This document shows positions 1 through 11,799 of a DNA stretch of 64,000 nt, piece by piece (position 1 is the stretch's first letter; each line of letters starts with the position of its first letter). The position numbers and the translations under genes are program-made. Origin of the DNA: Cucumis sativus (Eukaryota > Streptophyta > Magnoliopsida > Cucurbitales > Cucurbitaceae). Under the pieces are notes generated by a model. The model made no database searches. It was not told the DNA's origin and saw nothing but the letters and a program-made list of their open reading frames with translations. The stretch is from contig NC_026661.2 of assembly GCF_000004075.3 (NCBI RefSeq), forward strand, positions 19,682,307-19,746,306, given 5' to 3'.

Positions 1-2594
1 ATATTTGGGACTCTACTAACAACAAATTCTACCATGATTATATTTTCTAAAATTCATTTCGTTGTTTCCCACCTGAAGAGTCTACCAACAACTCCACTGA
101 CTTCCATAATAGCATGGTATTCTTCAATTCTGTTAGGACGTGAACTTTTGTGAGTTTGTTTTTTAATTCACTCAATAAACCTTATATACCAGTAGAGATA
201 TTTTTTTTCAGTTACATATCCATATCCTTTCCTTTATGACTTTATCTAAGCTAATGTGAGTCTTTGGTCAAATCGTAAAGTGTGCCATATAATGAAACTA
301 TAATATTCCATGCTAGATTTCACATATATTCTACCAACAATGTTTGATATGCTACAAGTAATTGCTTGACTTGATTGGAAACCTAATCAATGTGTTATAG
401 CCATTGCATTTCAAGCTAATCTTAGTGTAACACATTATCCATTTTATTAAACTTAAATTTGCTTGATTTTACTTTCGAATGTTAGTCCAAATGCTTCATG
501 TTACTTCATTTTAGACACCTTTTTTTTCTCCCTCCTTTGGTTTTCAAACACATGTATGATACATCCTTGGGTAATCACACTGAAAATTTTACTAGTAATC
601 AAATTCTTCCATTAGGCTTGGCAAGTTGGCATACATTATGCCACTATTACTATTTTGTTATTTTTTTTATTACAAAAGTGTAGAGGATAAAAATATATCA
701 ATCATTGGATATTTCAATTATACAATTAACTAACAAAACTAAAGCTTCTCTTCTTGTATTTGTTTAAACAGATGTTAAAACTTCGTTTGTTTTTTTTCAT
801 TTTAATTTAATAAAACATTCAGGATTCGAATATATAAAGCAGCAATTTCTGTAGTTTTCAATTAAGAGGCCAAAGAAGAGATTTTGGACATGATAATTCC
901 ACTACCAATCTTTTATGCCTTTTCCTTTGTGCTTTTTTTTCTGTTTTAAAAAAAATTAATTAATCAACTTTTGTTTGTTCCACTTAGTTCTTATTTTTTC
1001 CCCATGCTTGGGGGGAAAAGAATCCTTAAGAAACACTACGAAAAGATTATTTGCCTTTTCACCAGAATCAGCATGCCTCCAGTGGTGTCCATTTTTCATT
1101 AATTATAATTGTTTGACGCATAGAATAAAATACTATATACTTTTAATGCTGAAGTAGTGTGCTTATTTGATGAATTATTTAGATATCATACTCCAAGAAT
1201 TTTGATTTTCCATTTTATATGGTAAAAAAGATACGATATTTAAAAGTAGTCTATAATCCCAAATTCCAAATAATTAGTTTGCAAGTGAAACTGTCTATTT
1301 TTGAAATATAAAATGGTTGAAGAAATTAGCTCCACAAATTTCCCAATTGGCAATTCCATGTCTATTGTTAATCTAAAGAAGGTTCCAAAAATTTTAAAGT
1401 GACAAAAAAAGTTGAATTCTCTACATATAAAATTAGTTTAAAAAACAAACTATTGATTTTTCATCTTTAATCGTATATATGTATATAAGTCAAGAATGAG
1501 CATGAAACAACAAACCTATAAGATAAACTAATGAGAAACTAGAAGAATTATTTCTAAAAAAAATTTAGACGATAGAACCAACAACAATAAAGCTACAATA
1601 CATTTTCAAATAACTCATACTAACTATCATCTTCAATTTTTAAAATGAAGATATGTTGTGTGGTTGACAGAGACGAAACATATAGCAATTAACAATTACT
1701 TTTTTTTTTTTTTTTAAATTTAAGACAGTCTAATAATATTTTAAAGTGCATAATTGCATTAAGAAATTTAAAAATCCAAGTGGAGTTGAACAATTTTTTT
1801 TAAAATTTGAAAAAAAAAAATCAGATAGTGGATGTTTTTGGGATTGTTAGGTACATAAGTTCCGTACAGAGAACGTGTATTTATCATGTGTGGAGTTGGT
1901 GAATTGGAGAAAGTTGTATTCCTTTTTTAATACTATATTATTACACACCATTCATTTTTTCATTTATTATTTGTCACGTTGGCACGTCAATATGCTTTTA
2001 AAATAAAGTGATTGAGTCTATTATTATTGATGTAACATTTATCATAAAAAAAGTATTTGATAATTTCGGTATTAGATACTTTCTGAGATGGTCGAGAGCT
2101 CTTGTATGCATGGTATAAGGAGTATGGTGGGAGACTCAAATTCTTTGAAGCAAATGAGAAAAGTTCGTAATTCTACATTTTTCAACTTTTTCCTCCTCAA
2201 CTTCAGTGGAAATAGAGATTCTAAATTCGAATGAAAAGTCTAATAATAAGTTTATTAATGGTGAGTTATTAATTAAGTAAATTTTTTACCTCAAATCTTT
2301 TGGTTCAATTATGAAAAACATTCTTAAACTTTGTTGTAATATTATTCGTACCTTAGCTTTAACATCTCAAAACTATATTTCAAGGAGTAGAAAAGTTAAA
2401 AGCTTTTATAAAAACTGCAACGTAAAATAGGGGGAAAATACTCTCGAACTAAAATTGGATGGCTTGTTCAAAGTAGGGTACATAAAAATATCTAATATCA
2501 CATAGCAGTGTGAAGGTGTAGAGAAACGAACGATTATTGGTGTTAAGAGTTAAATAGTGGTATTTCGTTATCTTATAAAGGTAAAAGTTGAATT

Positions 2595-2715
2595 GGACTA
2601 TAGTGAATTTTAGGTTAAAATATATTGTAATTAGTCCCATAATTTGAAGTTTTTATTTAATTCTAATCATTCTATTTTTATTTGTCCAATTTTAATTTTA
2701 TTCCTTTAACGAATA
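2595..2715. repeat. Decayed dispersed repeat remnant
   Basis: The wording 'attagtcccataatttgaag' followed by 'tgtccaattttaatttta' belongs to a type of non-coding repeat common in dicot genomes, built of degenerate 'ttagtcccta-tactt' phrases. Similar phrasing appears near 19690-19810 and 32495-32830. The family name cannot be given from sequence alone. Confidence 0.3.
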
Positions 2716-3844
2716 CTCATAATTAATTTTATCAAACAAATTAAGAATAAAATATTTAAAGTATGTCACAATTTTTCTATTTTGCATATATGATATTTTT
2801 TAGTGGAAGAAGTGTATCAAAAGCATACTATCGAGTATGTTAAGGGTATAATATTATATTAGTGTATTATTTGTACTTTTTTACATTTCATGGACATGGA
2901 TGAGCTTTTTTTTTGTTTTGTCATTTTTGTAAAAGTAATATCTAAACTAGTATTAATATAATTTAAAAATGATAGTAAAAGGGTGATAGACAATATTTTT
3001 ATTATAAGAAAATAAACAATTTGACTAGTTGTAGATTGAATTTAAAATTGATTAAAAGTAACCAAACATAAACAAAAACTAAAGGAAAAGTATAAAAGGA
3101 AAAATTAGATGTATATTTTAAAGTATAAGTGAAGAGATCATTATTTAATATATATATTTGGATGGTCCTATGGTTGAGTGAAGGGATGATTGAAAGGCAT
3201 GCGTTCACGAACCTTCCTATGTCATTTTCTCTCCTTTACATCCATCATTTATTAATTTACTCTTTGCTTTTGTTATTACTTATTCATTTACATGCATGCT
3301 TTCACTTTTCAAAAAACACACTTGTTAGGTTTTACATACGTCCCTAAACGATCTATTAATTTATTAGATATTTATTTTGTGATTCTATATAGAATAGAAA
3401 ATCTTTCATACCGACGTAGTAATAATTAAATAAAATATAAGTTGTTAAACACTATTATATTTGTTTAATCTACAAACATAGAAATTTTTTTATTTGTAAT
3501 GTCTATTATCGATAGAGAATAACATTTTATTATATTTATAAATATTAAATAGGTTAGGATTATTTTCTAAAAATAATTGTTTTTCTTGAGAATTTTAAAA
3601 GTAACTTGTTGAGTAAAAATGTTATTTAATTAAGTTGCTATAAAGTATGGATTACAATATTTTGCATGAGTTTTACACCTATCAAGGAAAGGCCTTTTGC
3701 TTAGATTTGAAGGAATGAAATGTTAAAATATGTAATTTTTGTTTAATTAACATGAATATATTTCTCATTTCATTCTTTTTCGTACGGTAATAAATGAAAG
3801 TATATGAAGCCTTCATATTTCAATATTTGTGATTTTACTTAGGT

Positions 3845-3925
3845 ACGATAACTATAAATCAGAAGATTGAACCTTATGATCTTTAAGAACGACGGAAGTC
3901 GTGCTCATACATTAACTAAGCTTAC
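3845..3925 (-). repeat. tRNA-derived SINE-like head
   Basis: Read on the minus strand, a box-A-like stretch (aagcttagttaatgta) is followed about 45 bases later by a box-B-like stretch (aaggttcaatctt). This is the layout of the internal RNA polymerase III promoter of a tRNA-derived SINE. No cloverleaf can be drawn, so it is not a tRNA gene. No tail or target duplication was confirmed. Confidence 0.35.
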
Positions 3926-5429
3926 TTACCAATAAATGTATATAGGAATTAAGCAGTTAGTCTAGGTTAGATGAACTCTTTGATTGGTTTAATAAGAAAT
4001 TATTTAACTAGTACGACTTACAAACTTTTTAATATCATCTAATGACTTTTATTAACTCTTTACACCGTGAATCTCACAAAAATATGAGGAATAGTCAATT
4101 TCTTTCTTTTGGTGAAACCAGTTGAGTATTGTTGTATTGTTCAATTGAACCAAACAACTTTTATTAAAATGAAAACAAAATCAATTTTTCTTATAACATA
4201 CTTTTACTATAAATTTTTCCACGATAAAAAAATCTCTAGAATAAAAATAGTATAGACATCAAAATAATATTTGAACTTAATTTTAAAAAATTAATAAAGA
4301 TGACACTAAAAGTAATATAATACTATCATATAGTACCTATTATTTTTTTCATTCATTATTTGACACGTTATTAAATAATTTATTATTTACTTTATAGACC
4401 TCACATAACTTTTAAATACTAACTTTGTATCGAGTATGCAATAATAAATTTAAATTAATACGACGTGGAAAATTCTCGTTTCGTTACCATCAACACTGTA
4501 ATTATTGAGAAAAGAAAAGGAAAAACTCTAAAATTAGAGGTGAGGTGGCAAGTGCACTTTCATGTGGAGGACATGAGATCGGAACGCAAAAACTTTGTTT
4601 AATAATAAACAAAAGTAATGTAAAGTATAAAAGAATGTAAAAGGAAAACAAGTGGATATTCCACTTTCGTGTGGAACCATTTTTATTCATAACCATTATA
4701 TGACACAATGGGTATATATGGATAAACTTAAACGTTTTATTATTGTTTATGGATCTCTCGATTGGGTCGAGGGTGTGAACTCTTTTTTTTATGGTATAAG
4801 ATTTTTATGTTCTTAATGTTTGATCTTATATTATATCTAAATCCATGTTATATACGTGGATGATATTTTAATAAGAGAACTCACGAAATTTTATCAAAAA
4901 AAAATTATAGACTTATTAGATGAAATATTCTAATGAAATAATGATATTTGAATAAGCAAATAATTAACTATTATAAAATTTCTTGAAAAAAAATTACAAC
5001 TCTAATCATAATTCTATTGATCTCTTCTAAATTTTTTTCACAATATGTAGGTTAATTTTACAGCGAGTTTATAGGACAAAATAATTCTTCATCATTCACA
5101 TTTCTCTTTGAAGAAAATTATCAGTTCTTTGACGATGATCTTCACGACGATGCCGTTTTGGAGGAAGAAACGAACAAAATGATCAAATTATTGATTATTG
5201 TTTGATGTTTTATTTTTACAAAAGAACTGCTACTTTTAAGCAATTTACTTTTTTTAAAAAAACTTTAAAATATTTGAAGTAATTAATTTTAGAAAAATCT
5301 ATTTTTGAAATTAACTTTTTTCTTAAAAAGATAGAAAATAACAATTACATTTTTTTTTTATTAAGAAAGAAAAAGTAATAGTAGTAAAAAATAAAAAACA
5401 AAAAAGTTTATACTTTCTTTCAAAGTTAA

Positions 5430-7607
5430 TTAATCAATTTGGAAATCAAGGATAAAAGGGTCAAAATCCCAATTAGGTCCTATTTTAAAATGATCTTGAA
5501 GTGATTGGTTATTTTGACAATTATTATTATTTCCAAAAATATCCTCCACCTCAAAACTCATTTCATCATTATTATTGAATAATTCATAGTTGTTTTCTTG
5601 TAGATTCATGGATGTTACCTTATTAATCTCTTCAATAATAATGTCTTTATTTCCATGTGGAGGAAGATGTGAATAGTCATAAAAGTCCTTAGCCTCTAAT
5701 ATTGTTGTTGTAGTGTAATCCCCAAAATACCCTTGTTCCGTAACACCACCACCACTACCACCATCCTCAAACGTGTTGAATAATTGGTAGTTGTCGTTTG
5801 ATAATGTAGAGAACAATAATGGTTCGAATGAACTTGGCTGCTCTACAAAGCTGTTGTTGCTACTTCTAGGTTCGGATGAGTGGCTTAGGTTTGGAGATGG
5901 AGTAATATTGTAACTACGATTGTTCTTCATTCTCTTCTTCAACGTTGAATTCCAGAAATTCTTTATTTCGTTATCTGTTCGTCCAGGTAAACGTGCTGCT
6001 ATTTGAGACCATCTGATAAAATATCAAATTTTCGTTAAAACATATATTGATTAAATTTTACATGTATATAATATATACACATTTTTACTGGATTTTGAAA
6101 AATACTAGTTTTAAAGTTTTGATATCACTGTTGTTAAATATTATTTCGTTTGATTTAGTATTTGAAAATTAGGTTTGTCTGTGTTTTTTTTATAATTTTA
6201 TAATCAATTTTTTTTAATCATATGTTAGAGAAATGTTTGAAAATTATCTTTTAGACTACGTTTGATTGTGTACTATATATTTGGTTTTTGACTCGATTTT
6301 AGGTTTTGTTTGATAGCTACTTAAAGTTACTTTTTATATATTTTTTTTTATAACAATTATGGTTGAATTATTCTAAATACACAACTTTTAAAAATTAAAT
6401 AACAATACAAATAAATGAAAAAGTAAAAGTAGTATTTACAAAACTTAATTTTCATATATATATATAGTTCCTTTTTTCTGTAACTAAACATACATGAACA
6501 TTAATTATTTCACCAAATTTCAAAACGAAAACTACTTTTTAGTTTCCGAAAGTCACATAGTTTTCTTAAAACACACTTCACCAAATCAATAAGCTACCTT
6601 AATCCTTAAAAAGCTAAAAGCTCAAAAAGCTATTTAATTTAGTACGTCAATTCGTAAATGGTAATTAACCCAATAGAAAATAATGTATCCAACAACTAAA
6701 TGATTAATTGACTTAAATGAAATGAATTTGTCTCTTTGTTTTTTCATCTAATGATCAAGTGATGTGGATTCAATTGTATTAATTATTTTGCACTCAAATC
6801 AAAATACTAAATTAAACTTATTAACCATAAAGTATGGCCTACATTATTTTGACTCAATATAATTAGACCAAAAATTAATTAAATAATAGTAATAATTTTG
6901 AAAGAAAAAAGTAGGGGAAGTTAATTTTAATTTGTTTATATTAAAGAGAAAATGTGGTTGAGAGAGTAGCTGCTGTCTATTTGTATCTTTGTGAAGTATA
7001 TATATATATAAGAAGAAGAAGAATTATTGCTCAGTGAACTAATTAAACTAAACCACATCGACAACCAAACTCATAATAACAAAAAATATTCATGGACTCT
7101 AATTGAACTAAACAATTAAGATGCCAAAGAGATAATATATTAGAACCAAGAACTAATTAAGTAATAGTAAAATAATTTTGTTGTAATAAAAGAAATAATA
7201 CATATGTGTGTGTGAATATGTATTTTTAAATTTTATAATAAAAGTATTTAAAAATTACACCAATAAATTTGTGAGAACAAAATTATTATTTAAAATGTGG
7301 AATGAGGGTTTAGAATGAATGAATTTTGTTACCTATTGCCAAGAAGAGAATGGAAATGGAGAATGAGTTGCTCTTCTTGGGGAGAGAAAGCTCCACGTTT
7401 AAGGTCAGGGCGGAGATAGTTAATCCATCGGAGACGGCAGCTCTTTCCGCAGCGGAGGAGTCCGGCGTTTCGAGCAATGTCAGTCCAGCAACCTTGGCCA
7501 TTGGAGAGCATGTATCTCATTAGCTTCTCATCCTCATCCGGCGACCAAAGCCCTTTCCTCAGACGGATGTTGGCGGCGGCGGTTGAACAATCACCTGGCT
7601 TCCTCAT
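5430..7607 (-). CDS. MYB46/MYB83: R2R3-MYB transcription factor, MYB46/MYB83 type
   Basis: Two coding exons, 7607-7333 and 6012-5430, joined by a 1,320-bp intron (donor GTAACA, acceptor ATCAG; an Arg codon is split), give 285 residues. R2 covers about residues 19-68 with Trp21, Trp41 and Trp61; R3 covers about 72-120 with Phe74, Trp93 and Trp112. The block [14 protein letters not shown] and the recognition helix [11 protein letters not shown] match the MYB46/MYB83 master switches of secondary wall formation (known family role: activating cellulose, xylan and lignin genes in fibres and vessels). R3 lacks the Arg/Lys of the bHLH-contact signature, as expected for this clade. The acidic, Asn-rich C-terminal half ends in [11 protein letters not shown] and is the likely activation region. 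ATG 7607 is used because the in-frame codon before it is TTG. Whether it is MYB46 or MYB83 cannot be decided here. Confidence 0.93.
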
Positions 7608-7673
7608 CAATATGTTTAACCTTTATATTATTGTTTCTCTGTATATATATATAATAATGTGCAGTACTTAAAG

Positions 7674-7683
7674 CTTATATAAG
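7674..7683 (-). promoter_or_regulatory. Probable TATA box of the MYB gene
   Basis: The palindrome cttatataag lies about 70 bases upstream of the MYB start codon. This would place transcription start roughly 35-40 bases before the ATG, giving a short leader. The call rests on motif and position only. Confidence 0.45.
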
Positions 7684-10420
7684 TGATGTGTTTTTGTGTA
7701 GTTGGAAGTGTGAAATAATATAATGTTTATATGTATAAGGGAAATTAGAGGAAGGGGGGGAAGGCTTGATGTTGTGGTAACGGTGATGATGATGGCGATG
7801 TGGTTGTGGGGTTGCTTAGAATGTCAATCTATGACTAAATGTCTCTCTAGAGAGAGAGAAGAAAATGAAAAGAAAGGATATTTCTTTGTTGGTTGTTTAT
7901 TCATATAGCTAGCTAGGGTTGAGTGGACAAAACGGATTGGAAGGGGACCTATAGGAAGAGAAGAGTGGGTTGAAATGTCCATTGAAACATTGATATGTTT
8001 GTAAGTGAGAAGATTCGATATCAACAAAAAGTGAGAGAATTAAAATATATAACTATTCATATAGGTCCAGAATAAAAATACTTAATATTGATATAGTTGA
8101 AGTATCTATATATTGATATGTTAAATATATATGTCTTGCATTTACCTTCAAAACAAGGTTTAATTGTGGTTATTTTTATAAAATACATTTAAAAATATTC
8201 ATTCATATATCCATAATTTTATAATATAGTTATTGACATAGCTATATTGATAGAGATTAAGTCATCACTATCCAAACTAAAACAATTTGATCTCTCTAAC
8301 AATATAACAATGTTTGTCATTGCTCTATTATATTTCTCATGTTGAAGAATTTTGTATTTTGTTATAGAGGTCATCCACCGACCTTCAAAATTAAACTCTT
8401 TCAAACACGTTGGAGAATTAAAAAAATATATATTATTTAAGTTTAACATGAAGTAAAAGATTTAAACTTTTTAGCAACACAAGTTCACTTTTGAAACTAT
8501 ATTATTTATATCAATTAAATTACTAATTTAATATCATATAGTTTAATTTATGAAAAATGTTTGAATTGAGTGATCCGTACGATTTATTCTTAAAATTTAA
8601 TCTCTACCGTCTAATAAAACTCTTATAAAATTGAATGTTCAAGAACTCTTAATCAACTCTCACAACCTTTTTCTAATCATATGCAACATTATCTTTTGTG
8701 GCCTAAAACTTGTTTGTAAAATCTAAACAAATTCAGATTGATATACCACATAAATAATAATTGCTAATTGAAAAATTATATTCTTAGAAGACTGCTAAAA
8801 TTTTATAGGAAAAATCATAAACTTGTTTGTATAAAATTTTAATGGTATAGATATCATCTATTTGATTTTTTTTTTTATATACATTATACATATCATCTAT
8901 ATTATATAAAGATATCGTCAAAAATAGAAAAATTATCAAAAGCATTTCTACTAAATCTAGTCGGTGATCCAAACTCGTAATTTTCAAACCTCCTCGAATA
9001 TTTTTTTTTAAAAAAAGAGGAAGAGAGAGAAGGGTTGTGTTCTTGTCTTTGACTCAATTAGGTTAACTTTTTTTAAATGAAATATTTTTCTTCACTCACA
9101 AGGTAATCATCATTCTTTTATTTCCCAAACATTTTTGCTTCCACTTCACATAATCAATCAATCTCTCTCTCACTCTCCAAACTTACACGTGAATTTTAAG
9201 TATTAAATCGAGGGAGAGAAAAAGAGAAAACAAAAATATTATTTTAAAAAAAAAAGTGCTTTTGAGTTCGGTAAGTCGGTGGAAAATAATACCCAAAAAT
9301 TATAAACGATAAAACTATTTAAAATATTTACAAAATATAGCAAGTTTTTCAAATTTTATCAATATCTATTAATGTACTATTAGAATTTTTATAAATATTT
9401 TGATTCGTTATACTATATTTAAAAATATCCTTTTTTTTTTATTTTGCATCTATAATTTGATTTCTAAATTAAATATGATTGTTTGGTTTTGAAAATGTGT
9501 TTCAATGGACACTAACTTTAATTATTTAAACCAACAACCCTATTTTTAACATACTCTTCAACCAAATTATATCCCCAACTTCTAAAGCAAATCAGACCCC
9601 CTATATCATATATCTATACATTATTTATATTATTTTCTCTTTATCTTTATTAATTAATAATGAACACATTAATTGGTTTCCTCTCAATTATATAACTACT
9701 GAAGAAAAAAAAATAGTTACAAATTCTCTACCTCTAATGATGAGTAGGTGACAATCTCAACTGAAATATTTTTAGTATTAAGAGAGTATCATACTCATTT
9801 TGTTTTGTTTGTATAGGAAATTTGTATTCTCAAATAGCATATTAATACCGAGATACTTAAAAAAATTTCGTTCTTTTTAGAGGATTGCTTAAAAAGTTTG
9901 CCCATCAAATGTATTTTATTTAGTGAAATGATAATTTTAAATTATATTGATTTAAAAACGTGTGAGAATCACTTTTTTAAGAGATTTGATATATGTTAAG
10001 GGTTTCTTCTTTTATATATATAGAAAATTTGGGGAGATATTGGAAAGAATTTAGAGGCACAAACTTTCTAATAATTGGTGAAATAATTTGTGGGAATTTC
10101 TTCCAGAGGCTTTAAAAGCAATGACAGACCAATCATAGGGTGAAAAGTTCAAAGTACCCAAAAATAAAATCGTACAAAGAAAATTGAATTAAATAAAGAA
10201 ATCAATAGATGGCCAAAATAAATAAATAAATGGATGCATTTAAAAAAGTAAAAAGTAAATACAAATACAAATAAAAATGAATGCATTTATGCGATGAAAA
10301 GCAAGTTTTCTCAATTTGGCTTCTCATAAAAAGGAATTTCAAAAGAGTGCTAAAAATATTCCATATTTTTATTTGTGGATTGCACCCATGATTTAGAAAA
10401 ATTCACTTTTGTTTAGGAGC
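7684..10420. other. Gene-free stretch upstream of the MYB gene
   Basis: The first kilobase should hold the MYB promoter; a G-rich patch (7745-7830) and an AG repeat (7850-7870) stand out. Beyond that the sequence is AT-rich with no convincing frame, RNA gene or mobile element. Confidence 0.5.
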
Positions 10421-10699
10421 TGTTAAAGTTGTTTAAACACTCTAAAACTATTTTTATTAACAATAAAAGTAGTTAGACTGTTATTTTCTGTTGTATTAGT
10501 TGTATTAGTTAATCTGTTATTTTCTGTTGTATTAGTTGTGTTAGTTAATCTGTTAGACAGTTATCAGTTGCTGCCAAGAATCTATAAATACCAAGCTTGG
10601 TTGATGTAAATATCCTAGACATACAGAAATAAAGAATTTACTGCAGTCAGTAAATCTTTTCTCCCAAATTCTGCTTCTTCTGTTAATTTTTACTCTACA
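10421..10699 (+). mobile_element. Possible solo LTR fossil (Ty1/copia-like)
   Basis: The block begins TGTTA and ends TCTACA. It holds a TATA box (TATAAATA, 10583-10590) and, about 40 bases on, a polyadenylation signal (AATAAA, 10628-10633) followed by a pyrimidine-rich end, which is the order of parts in a plant LTR. No internal region or second LTR is near, so it would be a solo copy. I did not find a matching target duplication, so the ends and the family are uncertain. It looks old. Confidence 0.3.
10478..10549 (+). repeat. 36-bp tandem duplication
   Basis: Two adjacent 36-base copies (10478-10513 and 10514-10549), rich in 'tgttgtattagt', differ at one position. The near identity points to a recent duplication inside the LTR-like block. 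Confidence 0.85.
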
Positions 10700-10887
10700 T
10701 TCTCATCTCATTTACTCCAAAAACGACTTAACGTTTTTAGATATTAATCGCTTGAAAATCTATTCAAACCATCGATCTTATTCAAACCATCAATCTCATT
10801 TTCTTCTAAGTTATAAAGATTTAAGATTCACTAATGGTTGTTGCACTTATGTTCTTAATCTTGCAAAGTTAAAAGTTAAATCATCCT

Positions 10888-10972
10888 ACTTGTCTAAATT
10901 TTAAAAATGATTTTCAAACTTACACAAATCACTTGTCTAAATTTTAAAATGATTTTCAAACTTACACAAATT
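10888..10972 (+). repeat. 43-bp tandem duplication
   Basis: Copies at 10888-10930 and 10931-10972 both start 'acttgtctaaatttta' and differ by one base in an A run plus the last base. A second, looser duplication ('ttttagaactttaattctta') follows at about 10978 and 11023. Confidence 0.8.
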
Positions 10973-11049
10973 ATATCATTTTAGAACTTTAATTCTTATC
11001 ATTTGTTAAATAATTATATTATATTATTTTAGAACTTTAATTCTTATCA

Positions 11050-11799
11050 TTCTAATTTTAGCAATTTTAAAAATTTAAAACTTTTAGAAGTTTAAATCTA
11101 ATTTTTATAATTATTATAGGTTTGAAAGTCTAGAATTTTTATAATTATTATAAATTTGAAAGAATAGAATTTTTAGAAGTTTAAAGATCCAACTATTATT
11201 ATGAAAAAATGTAATTATAATTGGGATGGAATTTGTGCTATTTAATTTTACATGGATTGAACCCAAAAATTGAGATAAATTAACCTATATGATAATAAGC
11301 ATATAGAGCTTTTAACCTCGAATTATGCAAACTCAAACCACACCACCATTGGATCTTTGAAACAAATCTATTATTCTAATAAATATGGTTAGGTTTTTTT
11401 CTTTTGTCATTTAATTTTTTCCAACTTCAAAAATTATTCTTTATGATTTGAAATAAGTTTTTTCTGCCATAACTCATCGGTAAAATGTAACTAAAGAAAA
11501 CTTAGATTTAACTCCAAACTACCAAACCCAAAGAATAAGATGAACATGTTAATCCATAATCAAATTCTCCAATATGACTGCACATATTCGTCAAATTTTA
11601 AATTGTCCAACATGGATATAGTTATGAAGAAAAATCAACTTCTTATTGGCATCATACATAGAAAGAGAGGCATTGCCGCCCGTCATGCAAAGGCAAAAAA
11701 AGGGGAGGAAAACACCAAAAGTTCTCTTTTCATGGTTGAAAAATGGTAGAGAGCTCAAAGCAGGAAGAAGGGATCCCCATAATGTAAAAATTACCCTTT
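11050..11799. other. Gene-free stretch downstream of OSCP
   Basis: AT-rich DNA with no convincing gene. The part next to 11800 is presumably the 3' untranslated region of the minus-strand OSCP gene. A 69-codon plus-strand frame at 11540-11749 has no recognisable features. Confidence 0.5.

Larger units (their letters stand above)
1..5429. other. AT-rich gene-free stretch, left edge
   Basis: I see no coding frame with protein-family character here; the open frames are short and of low complexity. The stretch lies downstream of the MYB gene. It contains a tRNA-like SINE head near 3845-3925 and a decayed dispersed repeat near 2595-2715, listed separately. The rest is poly-A/T runs and TA-rich DNA. 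Confidence 0.6.
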
